Shown: positions 47,001 to 54,380 of the stretch, one piece after another
How the letters are laid out: each line of letters starts with the position of its first letter
Position numbering within the stretch: position 1 is the first letter of the stretch
Source of the DNA: Macquaria australasica
Taxonomy: Eukaryota > Chordata > Actinopteri > Centrarchiformes > Percichthyidae
DNA length: 64,000 nucleotides
Assembly: GCA_005408345.1 (NCBI GenBank)
Contig: SEMN01000010.1
Coordinates: forward strand, 1,905,501-1,969,500
Direction: 5' to 3'
Translations under genes and position numbers: made by a program
Notes under the pieces: model-generated
What the model saw: only the letters and a program-made list of their open reading frames with translations
Told to the model about the DNA's origin: nothing
Databases searched by the model: none

Positions 47001-49215
47001 CCTTAGTTGCAGCTGCAATTCTGCTTGGGCCACAAAAAGGCTTGGCTCAGCTCTGCTCCCTGCTGTTGAACTAGGCTAGCCTCATGTTTACAAGAAACAA
47101 AAAAAAGGTTTGTGCCTACACAGTATTATTGCTTGGACAGGTGAAATCACCTATGGGAAACACATATGTAACAGATGTCACTCCTGTTCTGACCTCAGCC
47201 TTTACATGAAGTGCTGTCATACCTTTGAGAGCGAGTTGCTCGGTCAGTTCCTCATGGAGCAACAGGAGACGCTGTCTCTCCATTTCACAGTCCTCCTCCA
47301 GAGCCCTCATTTCCTCCTCGTGCTGCAGACTCTTCTGAGCCAGCTCCTCCCTCAGGTTCTCCACCTCCTGCTGGGCCTCTGTCAGCTTCCTTTGGTGGCT
47401 CTCCTGCAGCTCAGCAATCTCCTGCGATTTCCGCTCTTGGGTCGCTTCCAGTTCAGCTCGAAGGGTTCCCAGCTGAGCTTCTAAGTGACGGTTGACTTCT
47501 TCAGCGCCCTCTTTTGCAGTGGAATGTTCAGCCAGGCACTCCCGCTCTCTTTCACTCTCCCTCTCCCTGTCACTTTCTTCTCGCTCTTTCAGTAATTTCT
47601 GGAAATAAGACACCTCTTCTTGGTGTTTGCTGTTGGATTCCTCAAGGCTGCTCTCCAGCGACTTGATCTTCCTTTGGTGATCTTCTATAACATGATCAAG
47701 CTTTCCTTGCAGCACTGCTAGATCATCCTGCACAAAATAATAGTTATGTAGGTGTGTTATGACAATCTGGTTTCATTATAAACATACATGCATCAATTAA
47801 TGGACTTCACAATTTACAGAAATACACTGAAATGTCATAGTGTTCAGAGAAACCCTGTAGAATTCAGTAAAACTGGCTTATTAACCAGTGTCACGCATCA
47901 TGCAATATTTGTGTTGCATTTCACCTTGGCTTGCTGCTTAGTCCTCTCTAGATCTTTACGAGATAGTGTAAGACTTTGCTGAGTTTCTGCCTTCTCCAGT
48001 AGTAAGGCATCCATCCTCTCAGTCAGCTCCTATTACACACACACCCACATGACTTTCATGATGCAGTATGAAAAAGATGTACAGAATATTAACAGAGGAA
48101 TCATTATAGCAGACACATGATGAGATCCTGCCCTACAAACGAACCTGTATCAAAGTGGAGTCGTCTGAAATGCCGTTATTGTTTTTGGATTGCTGTTTGA
48201 GGGATTCAACTTCTTTTTCCAAATCTGAAAAGGGAAATAATGTCACATACTTGCACACTATTGGTCCACAGAGCCAAAGAGTCAAACTTAAACACAAGTT
48301 TTTATAGCATTTATAGCTACCTGCACATCTGCCCTTCATCTTCTGCATGGCAGCCATCTGCTTCTTGGCAAACTTGATAAGGTCATCTTTGGACAGTGTG
48401 TCCAGCTGAGAATAAAATTTAAAGAAAAGAGAGGAACATTAATCTATACCAATGCATATCTAACAATGAATCATGTTTATATAAATTTGGACACATATTA
48501 CAGATTGCGATAGCCTCTTTGAGCAACAATGTGCTTGCAGATGTGCAGTACCTTTGACTTTGCTGCTCCTGCTGGTGATGGTGCAGCAGACTCTGCCCTA
48601 GTACCACCAGGGTCCTGTTTAAGCGAAAGGAAAAAGAAGAAATGACAAACCTAACCTAACTAGGTGCAGATTGCAACAGACCCATTTAAAAGCTCTGTCA
48701 GGCATGCTATATTTCTTGTTCTGTTTTTGACTGCAGACATCAGACGTTGCCCGATAAAAGACCAGTCTCACAGTAAGGACAGTATTTCATTTGAAAAATC
48801 TGAAGTTAAAAGCTGCTCTGCTTGTCGGCAAAGTAAACTGTTAACAGAGCATGTTTCAAAACGTTTTGTGTTTTATTAGGAACCACTTTTCAATTCGGCA
48901 TATGTAGACCAAGTATAAGTACTTTTAAAAAGGTTCGTCTTTCCCAGAATGTAGCGTTAACGCTTCAGACTATTGTCGTGTAATAGTTTTAATACCAAGG
49001 TCTGGAATGAAGTTCAGTGAGTACACAGCACATAATGGGTAACTGAACCAGCCCTGTTTCAAAGTCCCTCGCAATTAAACGTGAGTAGCTTAGCGCCGCT
49101 ATTACAAACGGCAGAGCATTATATTAAGAGCTAACTTTAAGATGCTATACACGCATTATTAAGTTGTGGCAGACTGGCTAAAGCTAATTCCTCGATACTG
49201 AACGTTTACCTCCAT
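29018..49215 (-). CDS. gcc2: GCC2 (GCC185) trans-Golgi golgin, complete
   Basis: GCC2 is a long coiled-coil golgin. Its C-terminal GRIP domain anchors it to the trans-Golgi through Arl-family GTPases, and it tethers endosome-derived transport vesicles (established for the family). I rebuilt 24 coding exons with GT-AG borders and joining phases: 4,986 coding bases, 1,661 residues plus stop, against about 1,684 in human. The N-terminus (DLIKFAKKQM), LLVKTKK, the motif HDTLLERHNK, the EEGEGMETTETES segment and the GRIP core LEYLKNVLLQFIF all match human GCC2 from memory. Exon 7 alone codes over 620 residues of heptad-rich Glu/Lys/Leu sequence. TMEM223 sits antisense in intron 22. Only the coding part of exon 1 is certain; UTR ends were not fixed. 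Confidence 0.96.
29708..29909 (-). CDS. gcc2: GCC2 exon 23, GRIP domain (residues 1571-1638)
   Basis: 202 bases, acceptor ACCTGCTAG, donor GTATGT. Codes LLKSEVRRLERNQEREKSVA, then NLEYLKNVLLQFIFLQCGSE and QLSPEEKSKLAAIAQ. This is the GRIP domain, with its conserved Tyr at about residue 1594 in LEYLKN, the residue required for Golgi binding in the family. Confidence 0.97.
30315..30341 (+). promoter_or_regulatory. TMEM223 core promoter motifs (CRE and YY1-like)
   Basis: A full CRE, TGACGTCA, lies at 30315-30322. An AAGTATGGCGGC sequence, close to the YY1 site found just inside many TATA-less vertebrate promoters, follows at 30331-30342. CpG content rises locally. The placement just upstream of TMEM223 suggests a TATA-less housekeeping promoter; no transcript data support it. 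Confidence 0.55.
30335..30388 (+). promoter_or_regulatory. possible upstream ORF of TMEM223
   Basis: ATG in the YY1-like motif opens 17 codons (MAAPSALPLSSVLEKKR) ending TAA at 30386. If transcription starts upstream of 30335 it would be a uORF. If transcription starts within the YY1-like motif, it is not in the mRNA. Confidence 0.3.
30460..31278 (+). CDS. tmem223: TMEM223, mitochondrial inner-membrane protein
   Basis: In human, TMEM223 is a mitochondrial two-pass protein reported to help complex IV assembly. The ORF is uninterrupted: 272 codons from ATG 30460, or 229 from ATG 30589. Numbering from 30460, an Arg-rich presequence-like stretch covers about 44-75, the family motif DVTLFEHDRTRFF about 90-102, membrane helices about 103-124 and 163-185, then RSV, the motif VKGHKFYFLLDKEG and the C-terminal VGAYRPV. 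Human TMEM223 is about 202 residues, so the second ATG (good context, MANRVTC) fits better; the first has A at -3 and G at +4 and would add 43 unconserved residues. It lies antisense in GCC2 intron 22, with its own promoter motifs upstream and AATAAA downstream. Open frame and conserved C-terminus argue against a dead retrocopy. Confidence 0.94.
   Translation: MGFERLLCGTLECYFRQFRLVNFQLKGSKNASTCSQTSPSVSSMANRVTCVAGLILVHTSRLGAAHRRLAARRSLCASTSTSTSTQPSKDVTLFEHDRTRFFRLLSVFCGGQFLFWTYLAHFAYTGLRDTRGATGTGTAKASTTTGLAGMWRFEMNLGSNAWRYGFTLGCLAIGAGMVGLGFLFCRRSVSQVILHQGGRMVTVSTQSPLGPGRGRRITVPLSQVACHAHRQESPSFIPLRVKGHKFYFLLDKEGTVNNARLFDITVGAYRPV
31420..31425 (+). other. polyadenylation signal AATAAA for TMEM223
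   Basis: A canonical hexamer 142 bases after the TMEM223 stop, the first one downstream. It gives a short 3' UTR that ends before GCC2 exon 22. Confidence 0.7.
31559..31618. repeat. TG microsatellite at GCC2 exon 22 donor
   Basis: 29 perfect TG units. On the GCC2 strand this is a CA repeat beginning about 10 bases inside the intron after exon 22. Confidence 0.95.
31630..31769 (-). CDS. gcc2: GCC2 exon 22 (residues 1524-1570)
   Basis: 140 bases, acceptor GTCTCTAG, donor GTATGT followed by a CA repeat. Codes EPFVWTVEPTKEELSQKLST and on to HETEATNAVLMEQIT, matching human TKEELVQKLSS and ETEATNAILMEQI. Confidence 0.96.
32197..32415 (-). CDS. gcc2: GCC2 exon 21 (residues 1451-1524)
   Basis: 219 bases, acceptor CTCTTTCAG, donor GTGCGT. 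Less ordered, Ser/Thr-rich: SSVSVRKPLSSDPQRRSTDQ, then the conserved acidic motif AREEGEGMETTETES, then SLEQLLTSPDPKQ. Confidence 0.94.
34478..34686 (-). CDS. gcc2: GCC2 exon 20 (residues 1381-1451)
   Basis: 209 bases, acceptor CACCTCCAG, donor GTAAGC. It codes RLLSVRSENVALRSDLSQAQ and on through TYREQMRKLQDDHRTTVETL to LQSQN. Coiled coil just before the GRIP-proximal region. Confidence 0.95.
35005..35181 (-). CDS. gcc2: GCC2 exon 19 (residues 1322-1381)
   Basis: 177 bases, acceptor TCTGGCAG, donor GTGAGC. Codes REQLSSQVEQLRSRLAESQQ and on to EHDTLLERHNKILQETVSKE then AELRE. The last part is nearly identical to human. Confidence 0.96.
35280..35365 (+). repeat. possible LINE tail
   Basis: AACAATAAAACTCTTGAATCTTGAA at its end resembles the terminal repeat of teleost L2/CR1 LINEs. 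No coding part is attached. Confidence 0.35.
35783..35904 (-). CDS. gcc2: GCC2 exon 18 (residues 1282-1322)
   Basis: 122 bases, acceptor GATTCCAG, donor GTAAGG. Codes AELVATAAEFESYKVRVHNV then LKQQRSKATAQSEGDSGKCE. EFESYKVRVHNVLKQQ is identical to human. Confidence 0.96.
37125..37385 (-). repeat. unclassified teleost interspersed repeat, copy 1
   Basis: Read on the minus strand it runs GGGCTGACTCATGACTATTT, then TTAATC-rich sequence, and ends ...GAGAAGCTGAAACCAGCAAAT. This is a familiar abundant teleost repeat. A second copy with the same terminal phrase lies at 44371. Confidence 0.6.
37524..37551. repeat. TG microsatellite at GCC2 exon 17 donor
   Basis: About 14 units. On the sense strand the intron reads GTGTACACACAC, so the repeat starts a few bases after the donor. 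Confidence 0.93.
37556..37693 (-). CDS. gcc2: GCC2 exon 17 (residues 1236-1281)
   Basis: 46 codons, IEVCELAAERHRLQEQLRSA and on to QQERDTAK. The acceptor GCATTGAG has a poor pyrimidine tract. The donor GTGTAC runs into a CA repeat. Length matches the human segment residue for residue. Confidence 0.92.
37816..37893 (-). CDS. gcc2: GCC2 exon 16 (residues 1210-1235)
   Basis: 26 codons, ESSLMMLQASLKGELEANQQ then QLESSK; LQASLKGELEA matches human exactly. The acceptor GTGTGCAG is preceded by a TG repeat. Donor GTAACA. Confidence 0.95.
37905..37932. repeat. CA microsatellite at GCC2 exon 16 acceptor
   Basis: About 13 units, ending about 11 bases before the exon on the sense strand, where it reads as TG. 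Confidence 0.92.
38106..38137. repeat. CA microsatellite near GCC2 exon 15 donor
   Basis: About 15 units, starting about 9 bases inside the intron on the sense strand, where it reads as TG. Confidence 0.92.
38146..38246 (-). CDS. gcc2: GCC2 exon 15 (residues 1176-1209)
   Basis: 101 bases, acceptor GTCTCCAG, donor GTTTGT. Codes EALKSQLDQGEEKTSKMKQL then LVKTKKDLADAKKQ; KQLLVKTKK is invariant in the family. A TG repeat starts about 9 bases into the intron. Confidence 0.95.
38648..38735 (+). repeat. LINE 3'-end remnant with CCAT tail
   Basis: ACATCCATCCATCCATTAGC, then CTGCTTATCC and GGGGCTGGAGCCAATCACAG. This is the end of a common teleost repeat; the CCAT tail suggests an RTE-type LINE on the minus strand. 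Confidence 0.55.
38777..38939 (-). CDS. gcc2: GCC2 exon 14 (residues 1122-1176)
   Basis: 163 bases, acceptor TGCCTCCAG, donor GTATGT. Codes EAQQSSLLDMEMADYERLVK and on to DTLKQEI. The motif MEMADYERLVKELN matches human MEIADYERLMKELN. Confidence 0.95.
39336..39400 (+). repeat. teleost repeat beginning AATTAAAGCTGCAAGCAGCG
   Basis: This opening phrase followed by ATGACCAGGCCCTCGCACC is a recurrent teleost repeat edge. How far it extends past 39400 is unclear. Confidence 0.45.
40485..40660 (+). repeat. teleost SINE-like repeat (TTTAGCTGACGCTTTTATCC)
   Basis: TTTAGCTGACGCTTTTATCC then AAAGCAACCTACAATAAGTG is a widespread conserved teleost repeat core. It continues, decayed, to about 40660. Lies in GCC2 intron 13. 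Confidence 0.6.
41000..41029. repeat. TG microsatellite at GCC2 exon 13 donor
   Basis: About 15 units. The sense-strand intron reads GTACACACAC directly from the donor. Confidence 0.93.
41032..41136 (-). CDS. gcc2: GCC2 exon 13 (residues 1087-1121)
   Basis: 35 codons, acceptor TTTGTCAG: DLSSAMKEVEELTAQLRKQQ then QQSQQTAQELDQLRK. The donor is GTACAC and the intron continues straight into a CA repeat. Confidence 0.93.
41393..41557 (-). CDS. gcc2: GCC2 exon 12 (residues 1032-1086)
   Basis: 55 codons, acceptor CTTTTACAG, donor GTAGAA. Begins KETLSNEKEDLLASVETTRS and ends AERAMKEQKIK, matching human NEDLLARIETLQ and EKLQKEQKIK. Confidence 0.94.
42639..42758 (-). CDS. gcc2: GCC2 exon 11 (residues 992-1031)
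   Basis: 40 codons, NLQIDYDRQTEQLDKEREKV and on to SSAVTQ, donor GTAACA. The acceptor is unusual: an uninterrupted TG repeat runs directly into TAG with no normal pyrimidine tract. Confidence 0.92.
42761..42786. repeat. CA microsatellite at GCC2 exon 11 acceptor
   Basis: 13 units. On the sense strand a TG repeat abuts the acceptor TAG with no spacer. Confidence 0.93.
43339..43437 (-). CDS. gcc2: GCC2 exon 10 (residues 959-991)
   Basis: 33 codons, acceptor TTCCCAG, donor GTAGGA: VATLKEEVESLKAEREKVSS then SMKDIIHGAEGYK. Matches human KEELESL...SASMRDLIQGAESYK. Confidence 0.95.
43766..43866 (-). CDS. gcc2: GCC2 exon 9 (residues 925-958)
   Basis: 101 bases, acceptor CCCCTCAG, donor GTAGAG. Codes ALLESEHKEKDEKMNKIKAV then AIKAKKELDISKKE. 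KINKIK..AVKAKKELD in human is the clear match. Confidence 0.94.
44044..44107 (-). CDS. gcc2: GCC2 exon 8 (residues 904-925)
   Basis: 64 bases, acceptor TTTCTCAG, donor GTATGG. Codes ESAAQSASSEENAASEITKK then I. A Ser/Ala/Glu-rich spacer between coiled coils; identified by splice sites and phase more than by similarity. Confidence 0.85.
44371..44545 (+). repeat. unclassified teleost interspersed repeat, copy 2
   Basis: Plus-strand AGAGCTGCAAGAAACATTTA, then TTTAGTCTATAAAATGTTAAA and CAAGCTGTAACCAGCAAATG, a shorter and more decayed copy of the family at 37125-37385 in opposite orientation. Confidence 0.55.
44788..46652 (-). CDS. gcc2: GCC2 exon 7, giant coiled-coil exon (residues 282-903)
   Basis: One 1,865-base exon, acceptor TTTTTCCAG, donor GTGAGT. 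It starts DSYLQDVQEEDEEPSRGSGI and ends SQLRSEMAALQ. The middle holds EREELEFKINEL, matching the human EREDLEFKINEL. Long runs of E, K, L and Q in heptads, with no stop, frameshift or predicted membrane segment. The frame enters with AC from the preceding G, so no start codon is needed here. Confidence 0.96.
47223..47727 (-). CDS. gcc2: GCC2 exon 6 (residues 114-282)
   Basis: 505 bases, acceptor TTTTGTGCAG, donor GTATGA. Residues begin DDLAVLQGKLDHVIEDHQRK and end EELTEQLALK. Charged coiled coil with a strongly acidic and basic RESEREREC region. Confidence 0.92.
47925..48029 (-). CDS. gcc2: GCC2 exon 5 (residues 79-113)
   Basis: Thirty-five codons beginning ELTERMDALLLEKAETQQSL, closely matching human. 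The acceptor is GTGTGTAATAG, a weak pyrimidine tract next to a short TG run. Donor GTGAAA. Confidence 0.92.
48145..48224 (-). CDS. gcc2: GCC2 exon 4 (residues 52-78)
   Basis: Acceptor CCTTTTCAG, donor GTTCGT. It codes DLEKEVESLKQQSKNNNGIS then DDSTLIQ. The start of the long coiled coil; LEKEVESL matches the human segment. Confidence 0.92.
48321..48405 (-). CDS. gcc2: GCC2 exon 3 (residues 24-52)
   Basis: Acceptor TTCTCAG, donor GTAGCT. It codes LDTLSKDDLIKFAKKQMAAM then QKMKGRCA, the best conserved N-terminal motif of the family. Confidence 0.95.
48552..48614 (-). CDS. gcc2: GCC2 exon 2 (residues 3-23)
   Basis: Acceptor AAACAG, donor GTACTG, 21 codons: DPGGTRAESAAPSPAGAAKS then K. A low-complexity Ala/Pro/Ser head like that of human GCC2, ending in the conserved KSK-L junction. 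Confidence 0.88.
49210..49215 (-). CDS. gcc2: GCC2 exon 1, coding part (Met-Glu)
   Basis: ATG GAG followed at once by donor GTAAACG. Only two codons are in this exon; human GCC2 also begins Met-Glu-Asp. The call rests on the phase and on exon 2 starting with Asp. Confidence 0.78.
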
Positions 49216-49440
49216 CTCAGTCGAAGTTTAGCTACTTCTCAGTCGTCTGACAAGCACAGAGAGATAAACGGTAAGTCGACCGGACAGAGTCAAAGCGATA
49301 TCTGAAATAATTTCCGATTTCTTGGAGATTTAATACGAAAGCATCCCCTGTGTTTTGGTTTTGAGTTAACAGGCTAAAAGCAACGACTTGCTTCCGCAAT
49401 CGTCAACCAAGTGACGTCAGTATAATTTACGTCACGCTTT
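49216..49440 (-). promoter_or_regulatory. gcc2: GCC2 5' UTR and promoter region with paired CRE motifs
   Basis: Upstream of the GCC2 ATG there is no TATA box in position. A palindromic CRE, TGACGTCA, sits at 49412-49419, and a CRE-like TTACGTCA at 49428-49435. Together they suggest CREB/ATF-type control. The transcription start was not fixed. Confidence 0.5.
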
Positions 49441-51129
49441 AAACAGGATACTTGCGTTTTCAGTCTTTTGCAGATTGTACCCTTGTGAATTGTGCACAGC
49501 CAGTCTGATTACTGTATATTATTCACCTGTCAGTTACAAATGTATCATCTTTTATTTATGTGGAAATGAAAAAAAAAACTGACACCCTTTGGACACCTGG
49601 TGGTCCCCAGGAACCAACTAACAAGCAGTAGGCGTTAACCACTATTGCATAGTTGCATTGTATGTCTGGCCACCTACAGTACAGTGTTACCTGGAAGCAA
49701 AATGTCATTAACCACACAGTGCATGACCTGATGTCTGAGGGCCTCCAGCATGTGTCATAACTGAGTGATGAAAAGGTCAAATTAAGACCTTTAACTTGTT
49801 TTGAGAAAGCTGGTTTGAAGGCCATTATATCTGAGTCCAAATGAGATTCCAATATAGAAGATTGAGGGATAAATAAAAACTGTGGCCCATAGCCTAATGG
49901 CATATTATCTGGGACCATACATTAAATATGTTATTAATAGAAATTGGTATTACACAGAGTAACATTTCATTGCATTCTCACATTTGGAAGAATTATGAAA
50001 GTACATTACCTCTGTGTGAGTATCCACTTACAGGGAAAAGAGCTAATTTGTTTACAATAAAAAGACATCGTAAGTGAGAAGAAGCAGACCCCACCAATTT
50101 TACCTATAGTATTCTGGCAACATCAACATATTGTACAGTATACATTTAGTACTGTGACAAAGTCTGGACACTCTTTGCGATTGTTGCATAATTTGTTGTA
50201 CCACAAAATTATGTAAAAATAGCAATTTGAATATTACACTAAAAGAATAGAAAATATGTAAATCTTAATTATGTTAAGGGAATGTGATCATTTCCTTCTT
50301 TGAAACCTGAATATTTACAACCTACACTTCTCTCAAGCTTTCTAAATTTGATCCATCCTATACTGAGACCTGTTATCAGCTGTTGTTGGTAAAACAGCAG
50401 AACAGCTACAAATGTGGATGGTAATGGTATGTTCACAACCTTTATGTATAATATAAATATCAATAGTAAGATTTTGATCAAACATTTCTCAGTGCCTAAT
50501 TGTCATTTATATGAATTTTAATTTAAATAGAATAAACACATTTCTTATTACTTTAGTGATATAGAAAATATAGCTCAAGCAAATAAAAGAAAACCATTTT
50601 GTAGCACAATAAATTGTGTGAAAACTTAAGGGATATTCAAATGTTTTTCATAGCACCGTAACTACACATATACATGATGTTTTAGCAATACAACATACTT
50701 AAAGGTTTGTTTGTTGGGTGAAAGGAGAAATCGTAGCTTGGGTACAGTGTATGTACAAGAGAGATTTCCTGTGAATTGTGCATTAATACATGCAGTGGAG
50801 TAATCAGAATAAGATACAGACATCAAACACGTGCCTTAATGACAATTAAACCAGTATTAACTTGATGACCAGTATTAAAAAGCCCCAGAACAGAAATGAA
50901 CAGAACACACAGACCTTGATTAGAAAGAGAGGGGCAGTGTAGAGACCTACATGCACAGTTTGGAAAGACAGTTAAAAGACAGTTTGGCACGGTGGCTGCA
51001 GATTGGACATACTGTAGCATACATAACTGTTCTGATTGTTTTTTAAACTGTGCATGCAAGGCCATATGGGGCATAAAATCATCCCAAAGCTGTCTGATGC
51101 TACCATGATGTTGTTTGTGGGACTGCTAT

Positions 51130-51147
51130 GGGGGGGGGGGGGGGGGG
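51130..51147. repeat. poly-G run, 18 bases
   Basis: Uninterrupted G18, unusual length for vertebrate DNA and prone to assembly and length error. Confidence 0.9.
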
Positions 51148-52254
51148 TATTTGCCCTCATGCTGACATCGAGCCTGTCACAAGCTCAATGGATGGCCTCG
51201 CTGTGCTTCTGTATTCCCATCACGTGAGGTCCAGTTTTATCTGTTGAATATGGAGAGCGTCTGTTTTGACACGAGTGATAGAAGCACTGACGGAGGCAGC
51301 TCAGCGAGATGCCTCTCATCCTGACAAGGCTGGGATGCTCTGGGCAGAGGGGCAGGGGCTCGGCCGACTCACTGTCTCATCTGGAAGAGACCCATCTCTG
51401 CCATCCACCCCGCCTGGGTCAAACACACCCATCCATCACAGCCCCTCCCTTGTTTTCTCCCAGGGCATCGAGCAGTATTTTGCAGCCATTTTTCTCCTCC
51501 CACTCGTGGCTGTCAGTCAGGGACAGCTTTGCAGTAATATAACTGACACTGGCTGGCGTTCAGGGAGTAATGAACAGCCTAGCTGGGTCTATCAGGAGGA
51601 GCAACAGACACTCTTTCATGCTTCTCTCTTTCTCTTTTGCTTCCCCTCTCTTCATTTCTCTCTCTCTCTCACTTTATCCTGCTAGTTTTGTCTCAACAGT
51701 GACCACATTTCAAACTAACATGGCGAGCGAGGTACATTCATGCTCTTTACTGCCTCTCTCTCTCACCTCATGTCTTTGCTTTCAATTAGGAAATGGGGAG
51801 AGGAATGTCTTGCAGGCTCCTCCTACTCCGTGCTTGAAATGCAAACATGTTTTATACTCCTGACTTTGCAGTCAATGGTCATCATAAACTGATAATATGA
51901 AAGCTATTATTTAAAAGACAAAAGAATTCTCTCCCTTGTTTAAAAGAAGTTACTTTCACAAAAATTGTGTTAACTGCGTCGTGTCTATGAATTTCACTTG
52001 CAAAGATTTATGTCAGTCTACAAAGATGCGTACAGTACACTTGGTTTATGCAGAGTCACTCTCTGCTGCTCTGCTGAGTATTATAAATGTATTTTTTTAT
52101 GGCTATGACATCAAAGTGATATCGATGGCTGTGGAGCCACGTCTAAAACAATAAATGTAATGGTGACAAACCTTTTTTCCTGCCAGCCTCAGCAGTTGGG
52201 TCTACATTTCCCCTGTTGTGACCAGCAGCTAGAACACTGTCCCAAGAAATCTTG

Positions 52255-52785
52255 AAGGAATTGGACATTGTGGTAAATACTCTTTTCACTTTCTTGCCAA
52301 GAGAGACGAGAGGATCGGTACTGCTCTCTGTACGGTAAATATGAAGCTACAGCCATTAGCTTAGCTTAGCATAAAGATTGGAGACAGAGGAGAAAAGCTT
52401 TCCTGTCTCTGTCCAAAGGTAACAAAATCCGCCTACCAGCACCTCTAAAGCTCACTAATTAACCAGTTATATCTCATTTGTTTAATTCATACAAAGCGTA
52501 AAAACAACACGTGGTTTTACGGAGGTTATGTGCCGAACTATTTCTTGCTGGGTGCAGTGACTATCTTGTCATAGTTATTGTGGTTCCAATACAGATTTTA
52601 CATAGACCATTAGATAGAGCCAGGCTAGTTGTTTCCCCCGTTTCCAGTCTTTGTGCTAAGCTAAGCACACTGGCTGCAAGCGGTAGCTTCATATTTAGCG
52701 TACAGACATGTGGTCGGTATCAATCTTCTCATTTAAATCTTAGCAAGAAAGTGAATAAGCATATTTTCCCATTCCTTTAAAAGCT
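52255..52785. mobile_element. non-autonomous DNA element with long inverted arms
   Basis: About 530 bases. Left arm CACTTTCTTGCCAAGA...CTGTACGGTAAATATGAAGC (52288-52346) is matched in reverse complement by CACTTTCTTGCTAAG...CTGTACGCTAAATATGAAGC from 52754 back to 52686. Pairing extends inward through AGCTTAGCATAAAGA at about 52364 and its partner near 52652. The centre has no ORF. Ends and target-site duplication are approximate. Confidence 0.72.
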
Positions 52786-54302
52786 TTTCTGTGCATGTGC
52801 CACATGCGCAATACAACACAACAACTTTATGAGCCTTACTGCTTCATTAATTTACATCAGCTTATATTTAACACAGGAATACAGTACCAACATCCATTAC
52901 TTTTCAAGCTTTGTTAAAGTTCAGCCAGTGATGTGTAAGGTATAAAACTTTGAATTGAACATTTTGACTGTTAGTCTCAGCCATCCCTTGAGATTAATCA
53001 GTGAAGTTGTAGAAACACTGAAGTGAGGGGGGCAGTGAAGTAGTCATCATCTCCAGCCTCCATTCCCCCTTTCCTCCTCAATTTGCCCCTCCACTCCACT
53101 GGACTCGACCTCCTATCCAATCAGTGAAAGGTGACTTTGGAGGTGGCGGGGTGGAGTAGTTATGTCACTGACCACCTTCATCTTGATTGAAGCCTCTCAG
53201 TGGGGCCCTTTCAGAGGCCAAGACAGATGGAGTTGTAGATTATTGCCTGAATGAACAACTATATGACTGTGAAAACATTGTAATTTTGATTTAGGCTGAA
53301 CTGAGCACAATAAACAGGGACAACTGATTGATAATAATAAAATACAACTTGGTATATAATTGCAAATATAGCATACAGTTATAGCTTATTTAATTCTTGA
53401 ACAACACTATTACTCATTCTTAGGAGCATCTAAAGTCTGTGTAATTACAGTACCTGTAGTATTCATTTATTTTCAATGGCTTTCATCACAACATTGGTAT
53501 TGTATTTGTTTGAATGAATCTTTCAGATAAGATTGTTACATTTACTCAGCATTTATACCGGTCCACCCCTTATTTTGTTCACTGCGTCCTGCATTTGTTT
53601 TCTTCCTGACATTTTACCTCCGCAGACTGGCAGTACCATTAATAGGTTTGACATTTTAACATATAGCTTTGACATTTTAATGTATTAATGAGGGAACTGA
53701 ACCTCTCAAATTGTTCTTTTCACTATAGACCCTGAGAGAGTGGCTTTTCTAATAAATAACCAAAGCTTATACTCCTGAAAGATGACAGAATATGTCATTA
53801 TGTTCTGAGCTGCTGTTAATAGTGTTGCCTTTCTATATAATAGGTTAATAGTTAATAAAGTCTGTGTGTCATAATCTCAAGAGAAGGTAATCCGTTAGAG
53901 GTTGTATATCATTAATCAAACATAGATGCTGTAAATGAGAGATAAATTCCCTTTTTATGCTTTTTATGAGAATTCATAAATGAATCAGGTTGGTTGGATT
54001 TTTATTTTATGAAACTGCAAACTTGTGGTTGCTCCATTATTGTTTAAACAGCAACACTTGACCCTCTTTCATCACTGCCGCTAAGGTTCTCGAGAATGGG
54101 GCATTTTGGCCCGAAGAGGTTAAGACAACAGGCCCTACTTACCCGACTGGGTGCAAACGGGGACTCAAACTCACACCTGAATGACGTTATTAGTAAGAAT
54201 CACACATCAGTCTAACCCATAACATACTCTGCTGTAATTGCACTGTGAGATGTATTTTGCTGAGCAGTTCTGTAGTAGCAGATAAACAAGACAAATAGTG
54301 TA

Positions 54303-54380
54303 CAGCCATGCTAACATGCTCACAATGACAATGCTAACATGCTGATGTTTAGCAGGTATAATGTTTACTGTGTTCATGAC
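54303..54380 (+). repeat. teleost ATGCTAACATGC repeat
   Basis: GCCATGCTAACATGCTCACA and a second ATGCTAACATGC 25 bases on, then TGATGTTTAGCAGGTATAAT. I recognise this phrase as a frequent teleost interspersed repeat fragment. Confidence 0.45.

Noticed and set aside
51266..51685. 139-codon plus-strand open frame
   Set aside because: No domain or exon context, pyrimidine-rich tail, and a poly-G run just upstream; treated as chance.
54060..54180. tRNA-like or tRNA-derived SINE with GGGGACTCAAACTC
   Set aside because: No A box at proper spacing and no cloverleaf could be drawn.
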